Assembly: GCA_020721025.1 (NCBI GenBank)
Contig: DYNO01000134.1
Location: 1-9,320 of the forward strand
Length of the DNA stretch: 9,320 bases
From: Thiomargarita sp.
Lineage (GTDB): Bacteria > Pseudomonadota > Gammaproteobacteria > Beggiatoales > Beggiatoaceae
Direction: 5' to 3'
In this document: positions 1 through 7,129 of the stretch, in pieces
Position numbering within the stretch: the first letter of the stretch is position 1
Layout of the letters: the number at the start of each line of letters is the position of its first letter
Notes under the pieces: model-generated
The model's database searches: none
Seen by the model: the letters and a program-made list of their open reading frames with translations, nothing else
Told to the model about the DNA's origin: nothing
Translations under genes and position numbers: made by a program

Positions 1-87
1 AAAATAGAAACAGCTTAATCTACATGGCTTAAAGATGTCAAATCGGTTCTATAGACATGATTCTTGTGCAAAGTTGGCGTGAGAACA

Positions 88-96
88 TGCTAAAAT
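88..96 (+). promoter_or_regulatory. Possible extended -10 promoter for the GTPase gene
   Basis: TGC followed by TAAAAT fits an extended -10 box (TGnTATAAT) with five of six hexamer matches. It lies about 70 bases before the ATG at 169. No good -35 box sits at the usual spacing. The leader is very AT-rich, so chance matches are likely. No ribosome binding site is visible just before the ATG at 169. Confidence 0.3.
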
Positions 97-168
97 ACAT
101 TAATTTTTTTCAAATCGTCTCTGTTGATTCATCTTACATAAAATCTTTTCATTTTAGTTACCTAGACT

Positions 169-1734
169 ATGAAATTCTCTATTCAATGGCTGATAGCGTT
201 AGGATTGACTTTACTACCACTGTTGTTACTCATGCCACTCGGATTACTTTGGTTATGGCAACATAATTGGTTTTTATGGCTATGGTTGAGCTGTGGACTT
301 GCCTGTACGCTGGGTGGCTGGATGTGGGTACAATATTTACATCAAAAACAATTCGTAAGCCTCATCGACGAAACCAAGACCGAACCCAATAAACGTTGGA
401 ATGATCGGGGGCAAGGCGCGTGGCAACGAGTCAAAAAAATTGCAGAAAGTGTTAATCCGGATGACTTTCCGTTAGAACAACAAGGAAAATGGTTTGACTT
501 GGGGAAAACAGTTTTAGAATCGGTGGCGCAACATTATCATCCAGATTCTGAACATCCTATTGCGGAAATTCCTATTCCATACGTCTTAAAAATCATTGAG
601 TTGGTCAGTAAAGATTTACGAATCAACTTTGTCGAAAACGTTCCCGGTAGCCACATTATCACAATTCATGATATTTTTCGCGGACAACGCTTTTCAACTT
701 TGGCGAAAAAATACTATCGACTCTATCGGTTACTGTCCATCCCATTGAACCCAGCATCGAGCTTATTTCGTGAATTTCAGGGCATGTTTACCAAAACCAT
801 CGTCAACGCTGCCTCTGATAATATCAAGTTGTGGTTGCTGCAAATGTATGTAAAAAAAGTTGGGTACTATGCCGTTGAATTATATAGCGGTACGATGGTA
901 CTAGACGAAATCGCCTTTGCTGAATATCAACCGACTAAAACCCAAACTGAAGTGCAAATGGACAGCCCCTCCCGGGAAATTCCACTACGCATTTTAGTTT
1001 TAGGACAAGTCAATTCTGGAAAATCTAGTTTAATCAATGGATTATTCGGCGAACTGCGTATTGCCACCGACATTTTACCCAGCACCGATCATGTGAAACC
1101 GTATGTGCTTGAAAAAGATGGTATTCAAAAAGCGATAGTCTTCGACAGTGCGGGTTATGAAAATCAGTTTGAAGCGAAAAAATCGTTTGCTCGGATTGAG
1201 TCCGATATTTTATGTAGCGACTTGATTATATTGGTATGTTCCGCAGTAAATGGGGCACGCCAAGCAGATAAAATTGTATTGAATGAACTGACGTATTTGT
1301 ATAAAAAACAACTTTATATTCCCATGCCATCCGTATTAATCATTTTGACCCACATTGATCAATTGCGTCCACTGCGTGAATGGAATCCCCCATATAACAT
1401 CGAAAAACCCGACACCCAAAAATCGACCGCCATTCGTGCTGCAATGGAGGCGGTGGCAGAAGAATTAAAGATCGACTTAGCAAGGGTTATTCCGGTATGT
1501 TTGAAGCCCGATCAATTATATAACATGCAAGAAGGTGTGATTCCGGCGGTTCTTGCTCATCTGGAATCGGCGAAACGAACACAATATTTGCGCTGCATTC
1601 AAGAATTTCGCAGTGAGCAGGATTGGCTCATTTTATGGCAACAAGCACGTAAGGCGGGCAAAATTTTGTTCAATACCAGTGTTGATCTCGCCAGCAAATT
1701 CGTTGAATTAAGCGAGTTTAGAACCCGATTATAA
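169..1734 (+). CDS. Membrane-anchored GTPase (HSR1/MMR-type G domain)
   Basis: Predicted 521-residue GTP-binding protein attached to the inner membrane. Two hydrophobic segments lie at about residues 7-30 and 34-57, separated by only a few residues, so they probably form a hairpin with the rest of the protein in the cytoplasm. A middle region (about 60-270) has no motif I recognise. The G domain follows: the P-loop GQVNSGKSS begins at residue 279, G3 is DSAG at 326-329 after a hydrophobic strand, and G4 is THID at 394-397 instead of the usual NKxD. THxD at G4 fits a bacterial family of large uncharacterised GTPases, to which I assign it from memory. The true substrate and partner are unknown. 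The next gene in the same direction is an SPFH protein, but more than 500 bases with a repeat element separate them. The ATG is chosen because it gives the complete first membrane segment. Confidence 0.85.
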   Translation: MKFSIQWLIALGLTLLPLLLLMPLGLLWLWQHNWFLWLWLSCGLACTLGGWMWVQYLHQKQFVSLIDETKTEPNKRWNDRGQGAWQRVKKIAESVNPDDFPLEQQGKWFDLGKTVLESVAQHYHPDSEHPIAEIPIPYVLKIIELVSKDLRINFVENVPGSHIITIHDIFRGQRFSTLAKKYYRLYRLLSIPLNPASSLFREFQGMFTKTIVNAASDNIKLWLLQMYVKKVGYYAVELYSGTMVLDEIAFAEYQPTKTQTEVQMDSPSREIPLRILVLGQVNSGKSSLINGLFGELRIATDILPSTDHVKPYVLEKDGIQKAIVFDSAGYENQFEAKKSFARIESDILCSDLIILVCSAVNGARQADKIVLNELTYLYKKQLYIPMPSVLIILTHIDQLRPLREWNPPYNIEKPDTQKSTAIRAAMEAVAEELKIDLARVIPVCLKPDQLYNMQEGVIPAVLAHLESAKRTQYLRCIQEFRSEQDWLILWQQARKAGKILFNTSVDLASKFVELSEFRTRL

Positions 1735-1824
1735 TTCCATCTGAATGTCGCAATGCCTCACAACAAAAGCTCAAATTCAAACAACGAAATTTGACCAAAC
1801 ACTGTCATAATGAGAAATAATTTC

Positions 1825-2068
1825 AAATAAAACAAAGAGTTCCTCGTTCCAATGCGCCGCGTTGGAATGCAGTCCGGACGCGCCAGCGTCACGCGTGATA
1901 ATTTCTAACTCATTGCTTTTTATCATATTGATGAAAAATTATTGCTCTGTTGAAATGGATAGCGAAATACAGATGGTTGAACCCATAGAATTTGAACCGG
2001 TGACGCTGGCGCGTCTGGACTGCATTCCCACGCCGGCGCATGGGAACGAGGAACTTTTTGTTTTATTT
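1825..2068. repeat. Inverted pair of structured repeat units (MITE- or BIME-like)
   Basis: Two arms, 1825-1892 and 2000-2068, are near-identical inverted copies of about 68-69 bases around a unique core of about 107 bases. I count five differences including one single-base indel. Each arm folds into two hairpins. In the left arm, TTCCAA (1847-1852) pairs with TTGGAA (1862-1867), extendable to about 11 pairs with a GCC loop, and GACGC (1877-1881) pairs with GCGTC (1886-1890). The right arm has TTCCCA (2025-2030) with TGGGAA (2041-2046), and GACGC (2002-2006) with GCGTC (2011-2015). The A-to-C and T-to-G differences in the first stem restore pairing, and the indel falls in the loop. No transposase or clear target duplication is seen. 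It could be a non-autonomous element or two independently inserted palindromic units. Confidence 0.8.
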
Positions 2069-2244
2069 AATAAAAATTTACCATATTGTGAAGTTTTATT
2101 GCTTAAAAGCAGGTAACAAAACATATTTTGAGTCACAATCCCTTAAGTCAATGGTTTTGATGCCTCATAAGTCAAGATAGTTCATTCATCTTAACCGGTT
2201 CTGATTTCTAAAATCCATGTTTTCACCATTTCGAGTCATTCTTC

Positions 2245-2251
2245 AAAGGTG
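2245..2251 (+). promoter_or_regulatory. Ribosome binding site fixing the SPFH start at 2258
   Basis: AAAGGTG lies six bases before the ATG at 2258. The alternative in-frame GTG at 2249 falls inside this motif and has no Shine-Dalgarno of its own, so the ATG is the better start. Confidence 0.65.
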
Positions 2252-2257
2252 CTCACT

Positions 2258-3271
2258 ATGTTTGGTATCAAATTCATCAAGATGCAACCGACGACCTATC
2301 TATTACAATACAGTCGTGGCAAACTCAAACGTGAAGGGCGCGGCTTGGCATTTTTCTATTTCGCGCCATTTACCTCATTAGTTGCGGTACCGCTGAAAAG
2401 TCATGATATTCCATTCATTTTTAATCAAATCACCGCTGATTATCAAAGTGTCAGTATTCAAGGGCAAGTCAGTTATCGCATTGTTCATCCAAAACAAATT
2501 GCAGAATTATTGAATTTTACCCTCGATAGTCGGGGTCTGGGCTACGTGAGCAATGATTTGGAAACATTACCGCAACGCGTCATCAACCAGATTCAAGTCC
2601 TGATGCAAAGTTTGTTGGGTAAATTGCCATTACGAGACACGCTGAAATCGGGCAATATGTTGGTTGAACAAATTTTGCCGCTGTTGAGCGAAACCAAAGA
2701 AATCAAAGCCTTGGGGCTGGAAGTGTTAGGCTTGTCAATTTTAGCGATCAAACCTACTCCAGAAATGGCGCGGGCATTGGAAGCGGAAATGCGCGAAATG
2801 TTGTTGAAAGAAGCCGATGAAGCGATTTATTCCCGTCGTAATGCTGCGGTTGAACAGGAACGCGCTATCAAGGAAAATGAATTAAATACGGAAATTGCGG
2901 TAGAAAATAAAAAACGCCAAATCCGTGAAACTCAAATGGATGCTGAACGGGCGGTGCAAGAAAAACAACGACAAATTGCACAGGAACAGATGGCGGGCAA
3001 GATTGAGGTCGAAAAATTAAACAAAGCCTTGGTATTGCTGACGACAGAAAATCTGAAATATCAAGCGGATGCACAAGCCTATCATCTAACAGCGAGTATG
3101 CAGGCATTGGCAGGAGTTGAGGCAAAAACAATTGAAGCCCTTGCCAGTATGAATATGAATCCGAATCAATTGGTTGCCGCGGCATTTCGTGATTTGGCAA
3201 ATCATGCGGATAAAATCGGACATTTGAATATTTCTCCCGACTTACTGCATGAACTGTTGACATCGGAATGA
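2258..3271 (+). CDS. SPFH/band-7 domain protein with C-terminal coiled coil
   Basis: Predicted 337-residue member of the stomatin/prohibitin/flotillin/HflK superfamily. Residues about 1-170 fit the SPFH fold: a beta-rich start (YLLQYSRGKL), the segment ITADYQSVSIQGQVSYRI (58-75), and the helical tail of the domain ending LEVLGLSILAIKPTPEM (154-170). Residues about 171-262 are a charged coiled coil rich in Glu, Lys, Arg and Gln, as in oligomer-forming relatives. The last 70 residues are helical and contain a short Ala-rich stretch. Unlike many family members it has no N-terminal membrane helix, so it may be peripheral or bind through a partner. Such proteins generally form ring or cage scaffolds on membranes; the specific role here is unknown. 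The hemD gene begins nine bases after the stop, suggesting co-transcription. The start is the ATG with a good upstream AAAGGTG. Confidence 0.82.
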   Translation: MFGIKFIKMQPTTYLLQYSRGKLKREGRGLAFFYFAPFTSLVAVPLKSHDIPFIFNQITADYQSVSIQGQVSYRIVHPKQIAELLNFTLDSRGLGYVSNDLETLPQRVINQIQVLMQSLLGKLPLRDTLKSGNMLVEQILPLLSETKEIKALGLEVLGLSILAIKPTPEMARALEAEMREMLLKEADEAIYSRRNAAVEQERAIKENELNTEIAVENKKRQIRETQMDAERAVQEKQRQIAQEQMAGKIEVEKLNKALVLLTTENLKYQADAQAYHLTASMQALAGVEAKTIEALASMNMNPNQLVAAAFRDLANHADKIGHLNISPDLLHELLTSE

Positions 3272-3280
3272 GGAATTGAC

Positions 3281-4036
3281 ATGACATTCCCGTTGTCTGG
3301 TTTAAAAATTCTCATCACCCGCCCACAACATCAAGCAATTCATTTAAATCAATTAATTACCCAAGCCGGTGCTGAAACATTACTGTTGCCGGTTTTGGAG
3401 ATTGAGCCGCTGCCGGTATCATTTGCTGCCGGTGAATTTGATGATTATCAATGGATTATCTTCACCAGTACCAATGCAGTCACCTATGGTTTGCCGCTCA
3501 TCCTGCCCTTGTCACCTCAGTTAGCCATTGCAAGTATTGGAAAAAAAACAGAATTTGCATTGCAGCAATATTTACCTCATCACACCCTGACGACTGCGCC
3601 ACCGCCATATCACAGCGAATCGTTTTTAACTTTGCCGCAATTTCAACAGGTTCGCAATTCAAAAATCGCACTATTCAAGGGTGAAGGCGGGCGAGAACTC
3701 TTGGCAGAAACTTTACAACAACGTGGGGCATGGGTGAAAACGGTGGCAGTCTATCGTCGAGTTCAGTCAATTCAAGAAGTTACGTGGTTGGCGGATGTGG
3801 GAAAAATCGACATGATCATTGTCACCAGTAATGAAAGTTTGCAGCATTTATTCAACATGTTAGCAAATTTTGCTTGGTTACCGCATACTCCGTTGATTTT
3901 AATCAGTCAACGTATGGCAGACCCAGCGCGGCGTTTGGGTTCAACAGCACCGTTGTGGATTGCGAGCGAAGCCAGTGACGAGAGATTGTTGCAGGCGGCG
4001 TGCGATTATGCGATGAATCGGGATAAATTCAATTAG
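3281..4036 (+). CDS. hemD: Uroporphyrinogen-III synthase
   Basis: A 251-residue cytoplasmic enzyme that closes and rearranges hydroxymethylbilane to uroporphyrinogen III, the branch point for haem, sirohaem and cobalamin. The length is normal for HemD. Family landmarks appear in order: ILITRP near the start (10-15), IIFTSTNAV (59-67), IASIGKKTEFAL (83-94), KGEGGRELLAETLQQRGA (133-150), VAVYRR (155-160), IIVTSNESL (179-187) and a C-terminal ISQRMADPARRLG segment (208-220). Catalysis in this family relies on fold and a few conserved residues rather than a cofactor. The Shine-Dalgarno GAGGA overlaps the stop codon of the SPFH gene, so translation is probably coupled. In many relatives hemD sits beside hemC and hemX/hemY; here neither is adjacent. 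Identification rests on several conserved blocks and is secure. Confidence 0.93.
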   Translation: MTFPLSGLKILITRPQHQAIHLNQLITQAGAETLLLPVLEIEPLPVSFAAGEFDDYQWIIFTSTNAVTYGLPLILPLSPQLAIASIGKKTEFALQQYLPHHTLTTAPPPYHSESFLTLPQFQQVRNSKIALFKGEGGRELLAETLQQRGAWVKTVAVYRRVQSIQEVTWLADVGKIDMIIVTSNESLQHLFNMLANFAWLPHTPLILISQRMADPARRLGSTAPLWIASEASDERLLQAACDYAMNRDKFN

Positions 4037-4059
4037 CTATTTATCTTTCCACAAAAGAT

Positions 4060-4075
4060 CAGGAGTTAGTTCCTG
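4060..4075 (+). terminator. Weak hairpin after hemD
   Basis: CAGGA and TCCTG pair around a six-base loop, 24 bases after the hemD stop. There is no U-tract after it, so termination would be inefficient or factor-dependent. It could be coincidental. Confidence 0.25.
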
Positions 4076-4153
4076 TTACCGAAACAACTACATTTAGTTT
4101 AATATGGCTACATACGATTCAATCATCAATACTTATCTGACATTGACTCCCTG

Positions 4154-4190
4154 CGACTGAAATCAGTCGTTTACCGCAATTGATAGCGGT
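4154..4190. repeat. Two tandem small hairpins, REP-like
   Basis: CGACTG and CAGTCG (4154-4169) form a perfect six-pair stem with loop AAAT. Three bases on, ACCGC (4173-4177) and GCGGT (4186-4190) form a second stem with an eight-base loop. Paired short hairpins between genes resemble extragenic palindromic repeats. They could also act as a weak terminator for the upstream genes, although only TTT follows the first stem. Confidence 0.45.
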
Positions 4191-4249
4191 TCATAACAGG
4201 TGATTAGCAATTTGATTAATGATGATATAGGATGTTTTTGCCGTGCCAC

Positions 4250-4278
4250 TTTACAAAACTAACGGTACATGATACATT
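4250..4278 (+). promoter_or_regulatory. Candidate sigma-70 promoter for the TPR-lolB operon
   Basis: TTTACA (4250-4255; five of six matches to TTGACA) and TACATT (4273-4278; four of six to TATAAT) are separated by exactly 17 bases. A TGA just before the -10 hexamer gives an extended -10. Transcription from here would leave a leader of roughly 200 bases containing the 4391-4414 hairpin. No better promoter is visible closer to the gene. Confidence 0.45.
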
Positions 4279-4390
4279 TTTCCTTTAAGTAAACGAAAAC
4301 CAAGTTTGCTTGAAATGGTTGTAAATTCAAAAATACCAATCACAAAGCTCGAAAACCAAGGCAATTGGGATTGTTATTTGTTTTTAGCGC

Positions 4391-4414
4391 GCTCATGGAG
4401 TCGTTTCTATGAGC
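4391..4414 (+). promoter_or_regulatory. Hairpin in the leader of the TPR-lolB operon
   Basis: GCTCATGGA (4391-4399) pairs with TCTATGAGC (4406-4414) in a nine-pair stem with one G-U and a six-base loop. Only TTT follows, so it is a poor terminator. It may be a leader RNA structure or a palindromic repeat. Confidence 0.35.
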
Positions 4415-4478
4415 TTTGTCGGTTACGACCTGATGAACCTAAAAACTCATCTGCATTTGTTGGAACGGAATAGCAGCA

Positions 4479-4523
4479 ATGTTCAACCGTGTTCAGCAGA
4501 AATGTAACAGTGAAGAACATTAA
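4479..4523 (+). CDS. Possible 14-codon leader ORF overlapping the TPR gene start
   Basis: An ATG at 4479 follows a purine-rich GGAACGGAA (4462-4470) with eight bases between, a better ribosome binding site than either start of the TPR gene has. It encodes MFNRVQQKCNSEEH and stops at TAA 4521-4523, out of frame with the TPR gene and overlapping both its GTG candidates (4489 and 4510). It could be a translated leader feeding ribosomes to the downstream start. It could instead be the true start of the TPR gene lost to a frameshift or sequence error. No composition or homology evidence supports it, so confidence is low. Confidence 0.25.
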   Translation: MFNRVQQKCNSEEH

Positions 4524-6261
4524 ACCTTTTTGTAAATATTCATTTATCGTGCTATTCATTCATCTATTGGTGGGTTGTGGCGCGCCCCTACTCCGCGATA
4601 GAGAAGCCCAAGCGCGAGAAAATATTGCTTCAGAACAAACCGCTACCCCCCAGCGCACGCCCGCCACGCCAACGCCCATTTCCGAATCCAGTGATTTGAT
4701 GTATAAAATGTTGATTGGCGAAGTCGCAGCGCAACGCGGTGAATATGTGTTGGCTGCCAAAAATTTTCTTGCCGTCGCGACCCAAACGCATGATGAAGAA
4801 TTGGCAGAGCGCGCGACACGATTTGCTTTGTTTGCTCAAGATAAAGAATTGTCACTGAATGCGACAACCTTATGGGCTTCGCTCGCGCCCAATAATCCTC
4901 AAGTGAAACAAATACTTACAGGACTATTGCTCAAGCAAGGGCAAGTTGATCAAGCGGTAGCGAATTTAGAAAAATTGCTGGACAGCTTCAAAGATGACGT
5001 GCAACAGCAACAAGACACGATTAGCGCACTTTTGGAGCAAGAAGAAGATAAAGATAAGAACTTTAACTTTTTGAAAAAGCTCATTGAGATACGTCCCAAG
5101 GATACTTCGATCTTATTGCTTTATGCGCGGTTGTTAATTGACAATAATCAATTTGATGTTGCTCAACCTGTTTTACAACAGATTCTTGCAATTAATCCGA
5201 GCCATGAACAAGCAGCATTGCTGTATGCACACATCTTAGAAAAACAAAATAAGATCAAGGAAGCGATTCAATGGCTCAAGCAGCAAATTGACAAAAATAC
5301 CAATGAAAACTGGCAGTTCCTTTATGCGCGTCTCTTGGCGACTGATGAACAATATGACGAGTCCATTCGCCAATTTAAGCAATTATTGACAAAACATCCG
5401 CAACGCAGCGAATTTTTATATGCTTTGGGATTACTTTATTTACAAACCAAACAGTTACAACCGGCGAAAAAATATTTTACCTCGCTCTTGAGCAACAACA
5501 GTCAGCGAGACACGGCGATTTTCTATTTGGGGCGGATTGCTGAAACTGAGAAAAATTTTGATGACGCGCTCATCTGGTACAAAAAAATCCAAAAAGGCGA
5601 CAATTATCTGAACGCTCAGGCGCGTATTGCCAGCGTTTATGCTGAATTAAATCAACTGGATAAAGCAATTGAGCATTTACAATCCGTCCCTGTGGAAAAT
5701 AATCAAGATGCGATTGCATTGATTCAATTGGGTGCGGAATTATTTATTCAAAAACAATTGTTTAACGATGCAATGACCTTGTATAACCGAGCATTAGAAA
5801 GCGATCCCGAATCCGTAGATTTACTTTATACCCGCGCGATATTGGCGGATAAAACGGGCAATTTTGAACAATTTGAGAAGGATTTACGGGCAATTTTGGA
5901 AATTAACCCAAAAGATGTCGAAGCATTGAATGCATTGGGTTATAGTCTCGCGGATAAAACTGAACGTTATCAAGAAGCTCAAATATTGATTAAACAAGCA
6001 TTGGAATTACGTCCCAACGCATTTCATATTTTAGACAGTATGGGGTGGGTGTTATACCGATTAGGGCAATATGATCAATCACTTGAGTATCTGAATCAAG
6101 CCAAAAAAATTCAAGATGATGCCGAAGTCAATGTCCATCTGGTTGAAGTATTGTGGGCAAAGGGCAGCAAGGCAGATGCTAAAACATTGTTTGAACAAAC
6201 TTTTCAACGCTATCCTCAAGATGAACGGGTACTCAAGCTGAAGGAAAAATTATTTAAATGA
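4489..6261 (+). CDS. TPR-repeat lipoprotein upstream of lolB
   Basis: A protein of up to 590 residues made almost wholly of tetratricopeptide repeats behind a lipoprotein signal. A basic start, a hydrophobic stretch (about 18-28) and the lipobox LVGC place the lipidated cysteine at residue 30. A low-complexity Pro/Thr linker follows (about residues 50-65). TPR helices run from about residue 70 to the end, with the clearest units near the C-terminus, for example around ALNALGYSLAD and ILDSMGWVLYRLGQYDQS. TPR arrays bind protein partners. Genes of this type sit directly before lolB in Pseudomonas-like genomes, and their exact function is not settled. The start is uncertain: GTG 4489 is the longest, while GTG 4510 (583 residues) gives a more typical short signal beginning KNIKPF. 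Neither has a strong Shine-Dalgarno. The stop overlaps the lolB start. Confidence 0.85.
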   Translation: MFSRNVTVKNIKPFCKYSFIVLFIHLLVGCGAPLLRDREAQARENIASEQTATPQRTPATPTPISESSDLMYKMLIGEVAAQRGEYVLAAKNFLAVATQTHDEELAERATRFALFAQDKELSLNATTLWASLAPNNPQVKQILTGLLLKQGQVDQAVANLEKLLDSFKDDVQQQQDTISALLEQEEDKDKNFNFLKKLIEIRPKDTSILLLYARLLIDNNQFDVAQPVLQQILAINPSHEQAALLYAHILEKQNKIKEAIQWLKQQIDKNTNENWQFLYARLLATDEQYDESIRQFKQLLTKHPQRSEFLYALGLLYLQTKQLQPAKKYFTSLLSNNSQRDTAIFYLGRIAETEKNFDDALIWYKKIQKGDNYLNAQARIASVYAELNQLDKAIEHLQSVPVENNQDAIALIQLGAELFIQKQLFNDAMTLYNRALESDPESVDLLYTRAILADKTGNFEQFEKDLRAILEINPKDVEALNALGYSLADKTERYQEAQILIKQALELRPNAFHILDSMGWVLYRLGQYDQSLEYLNQAKKIQDDAEVNVHLVEVLWAKGSKADAKTLFEQTFQRYPQDERVLKLKEKLFK

Positions 6262-6851
6262 AGTCGCTCCAACAAATTTTTATTTTAATCATGAGTTTAT
6301 TGTTGATCAGTTGCAGCACTGCGCCAATTACTCCTGAACGTTCAGCGGCTTGGGAACAGGAGCAATCGCAATTGCGCAAAATCGACCAGTGGCAAATGAA
6401 TGCCAGCATTGCGGTGCGGAGTGATAAGGGGGCGTGGAGTGCGCGGGTGTTTTGGCAACAACAGAAGTCATTGTATCAATTACGTTTTCATGTCGCTGGC
6501 GGGCAGGGAATTGTGTTGCTTGATGGCAGTGCTACGGAGGTCAAAATGCGTACCGCAGATCGTCAGGAATTTGTCGCACCCACGCCAGATACATTGTTGA
6601 AAGATGTGCTGAAAGTTGAAATCCCTGTCAGTTTTTTATATTATTGGATTCGTGGGATTCCTTCCCCAAAAGAGCGCGTGGTTGACTATCGGCTCAATGA
6701 ATTCAATCAGTTGAGTTTTTTAGCGCAGGTGGGTTGGAAAATTGAATTTGTGGACTATCGCGAGATTCGCGGTCATCGCCTACCGGTCAAGTTATTGTTG
6801 GAAAATGATGAATATAAAGTAAAAATTTTGATTTCGCAATGGGTGTTGTGA
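6258..6851 (+). CDS. lolB: Outer-membrane lipoprotein receptor LolB
   Basis: A 197-residue lipoprotein that accepts lipoproteins from periplasmic LolA and inserts them into the outer membrane, the last step of the Lol pathway. The signal peptide ends in LISC, giving lipidated Cys19. The body shows the LolB pattern: WQMNASIAVRSDKGAWSARV near residues 45-64, an FWQQ...YQLRF beta segment, a PTPDTLLKDVL helix, the characteristic IPVSFLYYWIRGIPSP, and a C-terminal VGWKIEFVDYRE...LPVKLLLEN followed by a final beta strand. The length is normal for LolB. The ATG overlaps the TPR gene stop (ATGA), and AAGGA lies 12 bases upstream, so translational coupling is likely. In many relatives ispE follows; here it is absent. 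Confidence 0.92.
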   Translation: MKSLQQIFILIMSLLLISCSTAPITPERSAAWEQEQSQLRKIDQWQMNASIAVRSDKGAWSARVFWQQQKSLYQLRFHVAGGQGIVLLDGSATEVKMRTADRQEFVAPTPDTLLKDVLKVEIPVSFLYYWIRGIPSPKERVVDYRLNEFNQLSFLAQVGWKIEFVDYREIRGHRLPVKLLLENDEYKVKILISQWVL

Positions 6852-6892
6852 GCAACCGTAAACGGGCTATCACTACCGATTTTGCAGTTTGA

Positions 6893-7102
6893 TCCGAGCA
6901 AAATCAGCAACGAACTCAAATTGCAAAGTTATTGAAAGATAGCCCAAGTTTGAAAAAATATTTACATGAGGAAGGTATTTTAGAAGCCTATCCTGACGCG
7001 TTAGAAATGGCTAGCGATGAAACAGGATTATCAATTTCCACCTTTCCAGAAAGATTTCCCTATTCCCTTGAACAATTATTAGATAAAATTTTCTATCCGT
7101 AA
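6893..7102 (+). pseudogene. C-terminal remnant of a DUF29 family protein
   Basis: Reading this frame from just after the TGA at 6890-6892 gives about 69 codons. Recognisable pieces are QRTQIAKLLKDSPSLKKYL, ILEAYPDALEMASDETGL and STFPERFPYSLEQLLD, ending at TAA 7100-7102. These match the C-terminal half of DUF29 proteins, which are usually about 140-150 residues and common in cyanobacteria and some large sulfur bacteria. Their function is unknown. There is no start codon with a ribosome binding site and the N-terminal half is missing. Just upstream, another frame reads LPILQFDP, which might be a frameshifted trace of the middle region; that is speculative. Confidence 0.75.
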
Positions 7103-7129
7103 ACGCGCTTTTAAAAAACTGTTACGATT

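Larger units (their letters stand above)
1735..2257. other. Intergenic gap between GTPase and SPFH genes
   Basis: No convincing gene. The stretch is dominated by the inverted repeat pair at 1825-2068. An 11-base palindrome, GAAATAATTTC (1814-1824), abuts its left edge. Open frames across the repeat are created by its GC-rich arms and have no recognisable product. The 2117-2240 part is AT-rich and must hold any SPFH promoter, but no good -35/-10 pair stands out. No clear intrinsic terminator follows the GTPase gene. Confidence 0.6.
4037..4488. other. Intergenic gap between hemD and the TPR gene
   Basis: No gene is convincing except a possible 14-codon leader ORF at its end. The gap contains the weak hairpin at 4060-4075, two tandem hairpins at 4154-4190, a candidate promoter at 4250-4278 and a longer hairpin at 4391-4414. 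It also has an 11-base direct repeat, CGAAAACCAAG, at 4294-4304 and 4350-4360. This is a long and structured leader for a two-gene lipoprotein operon. Confidence 0.6.

Noticed and set aside
57..266. 69-codon open frame overlapping the GTPase start
   Set aside because: It runs into the GTPase gene in another frame, has no ribosome binding site and no recognisable sequence.
1862..2116. 84-codon open frame across the inverted repeat
   Set aside because: Its ends are translated repeat arms (start CSPDAPAS) and the core has no recognisable domain or ribosome binding site. The opposite-strand frame at 1939-2136 is likewise a repeat artefact.
2194..2201. AACCGGTT palindrome before the SPFH gene
   Set aside because: Only eight bases, with no associated promoter of good quality, so it cannot be called an operator.
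2868..3287. 139-codon minus-strand frame under the SPFH coiled coil
   Set aside because: It is a shadow of the biased coiled-coil codons; the protein has no recognisable domain.
6864..6945. GGGCTATC and GATAGCCC, an 8-base inverted repeat with a 66-base gap
   Set aside because: The loop is long, the arms are short, and it overlaps the DUF29 remnant, so chance is the simplest explanation.
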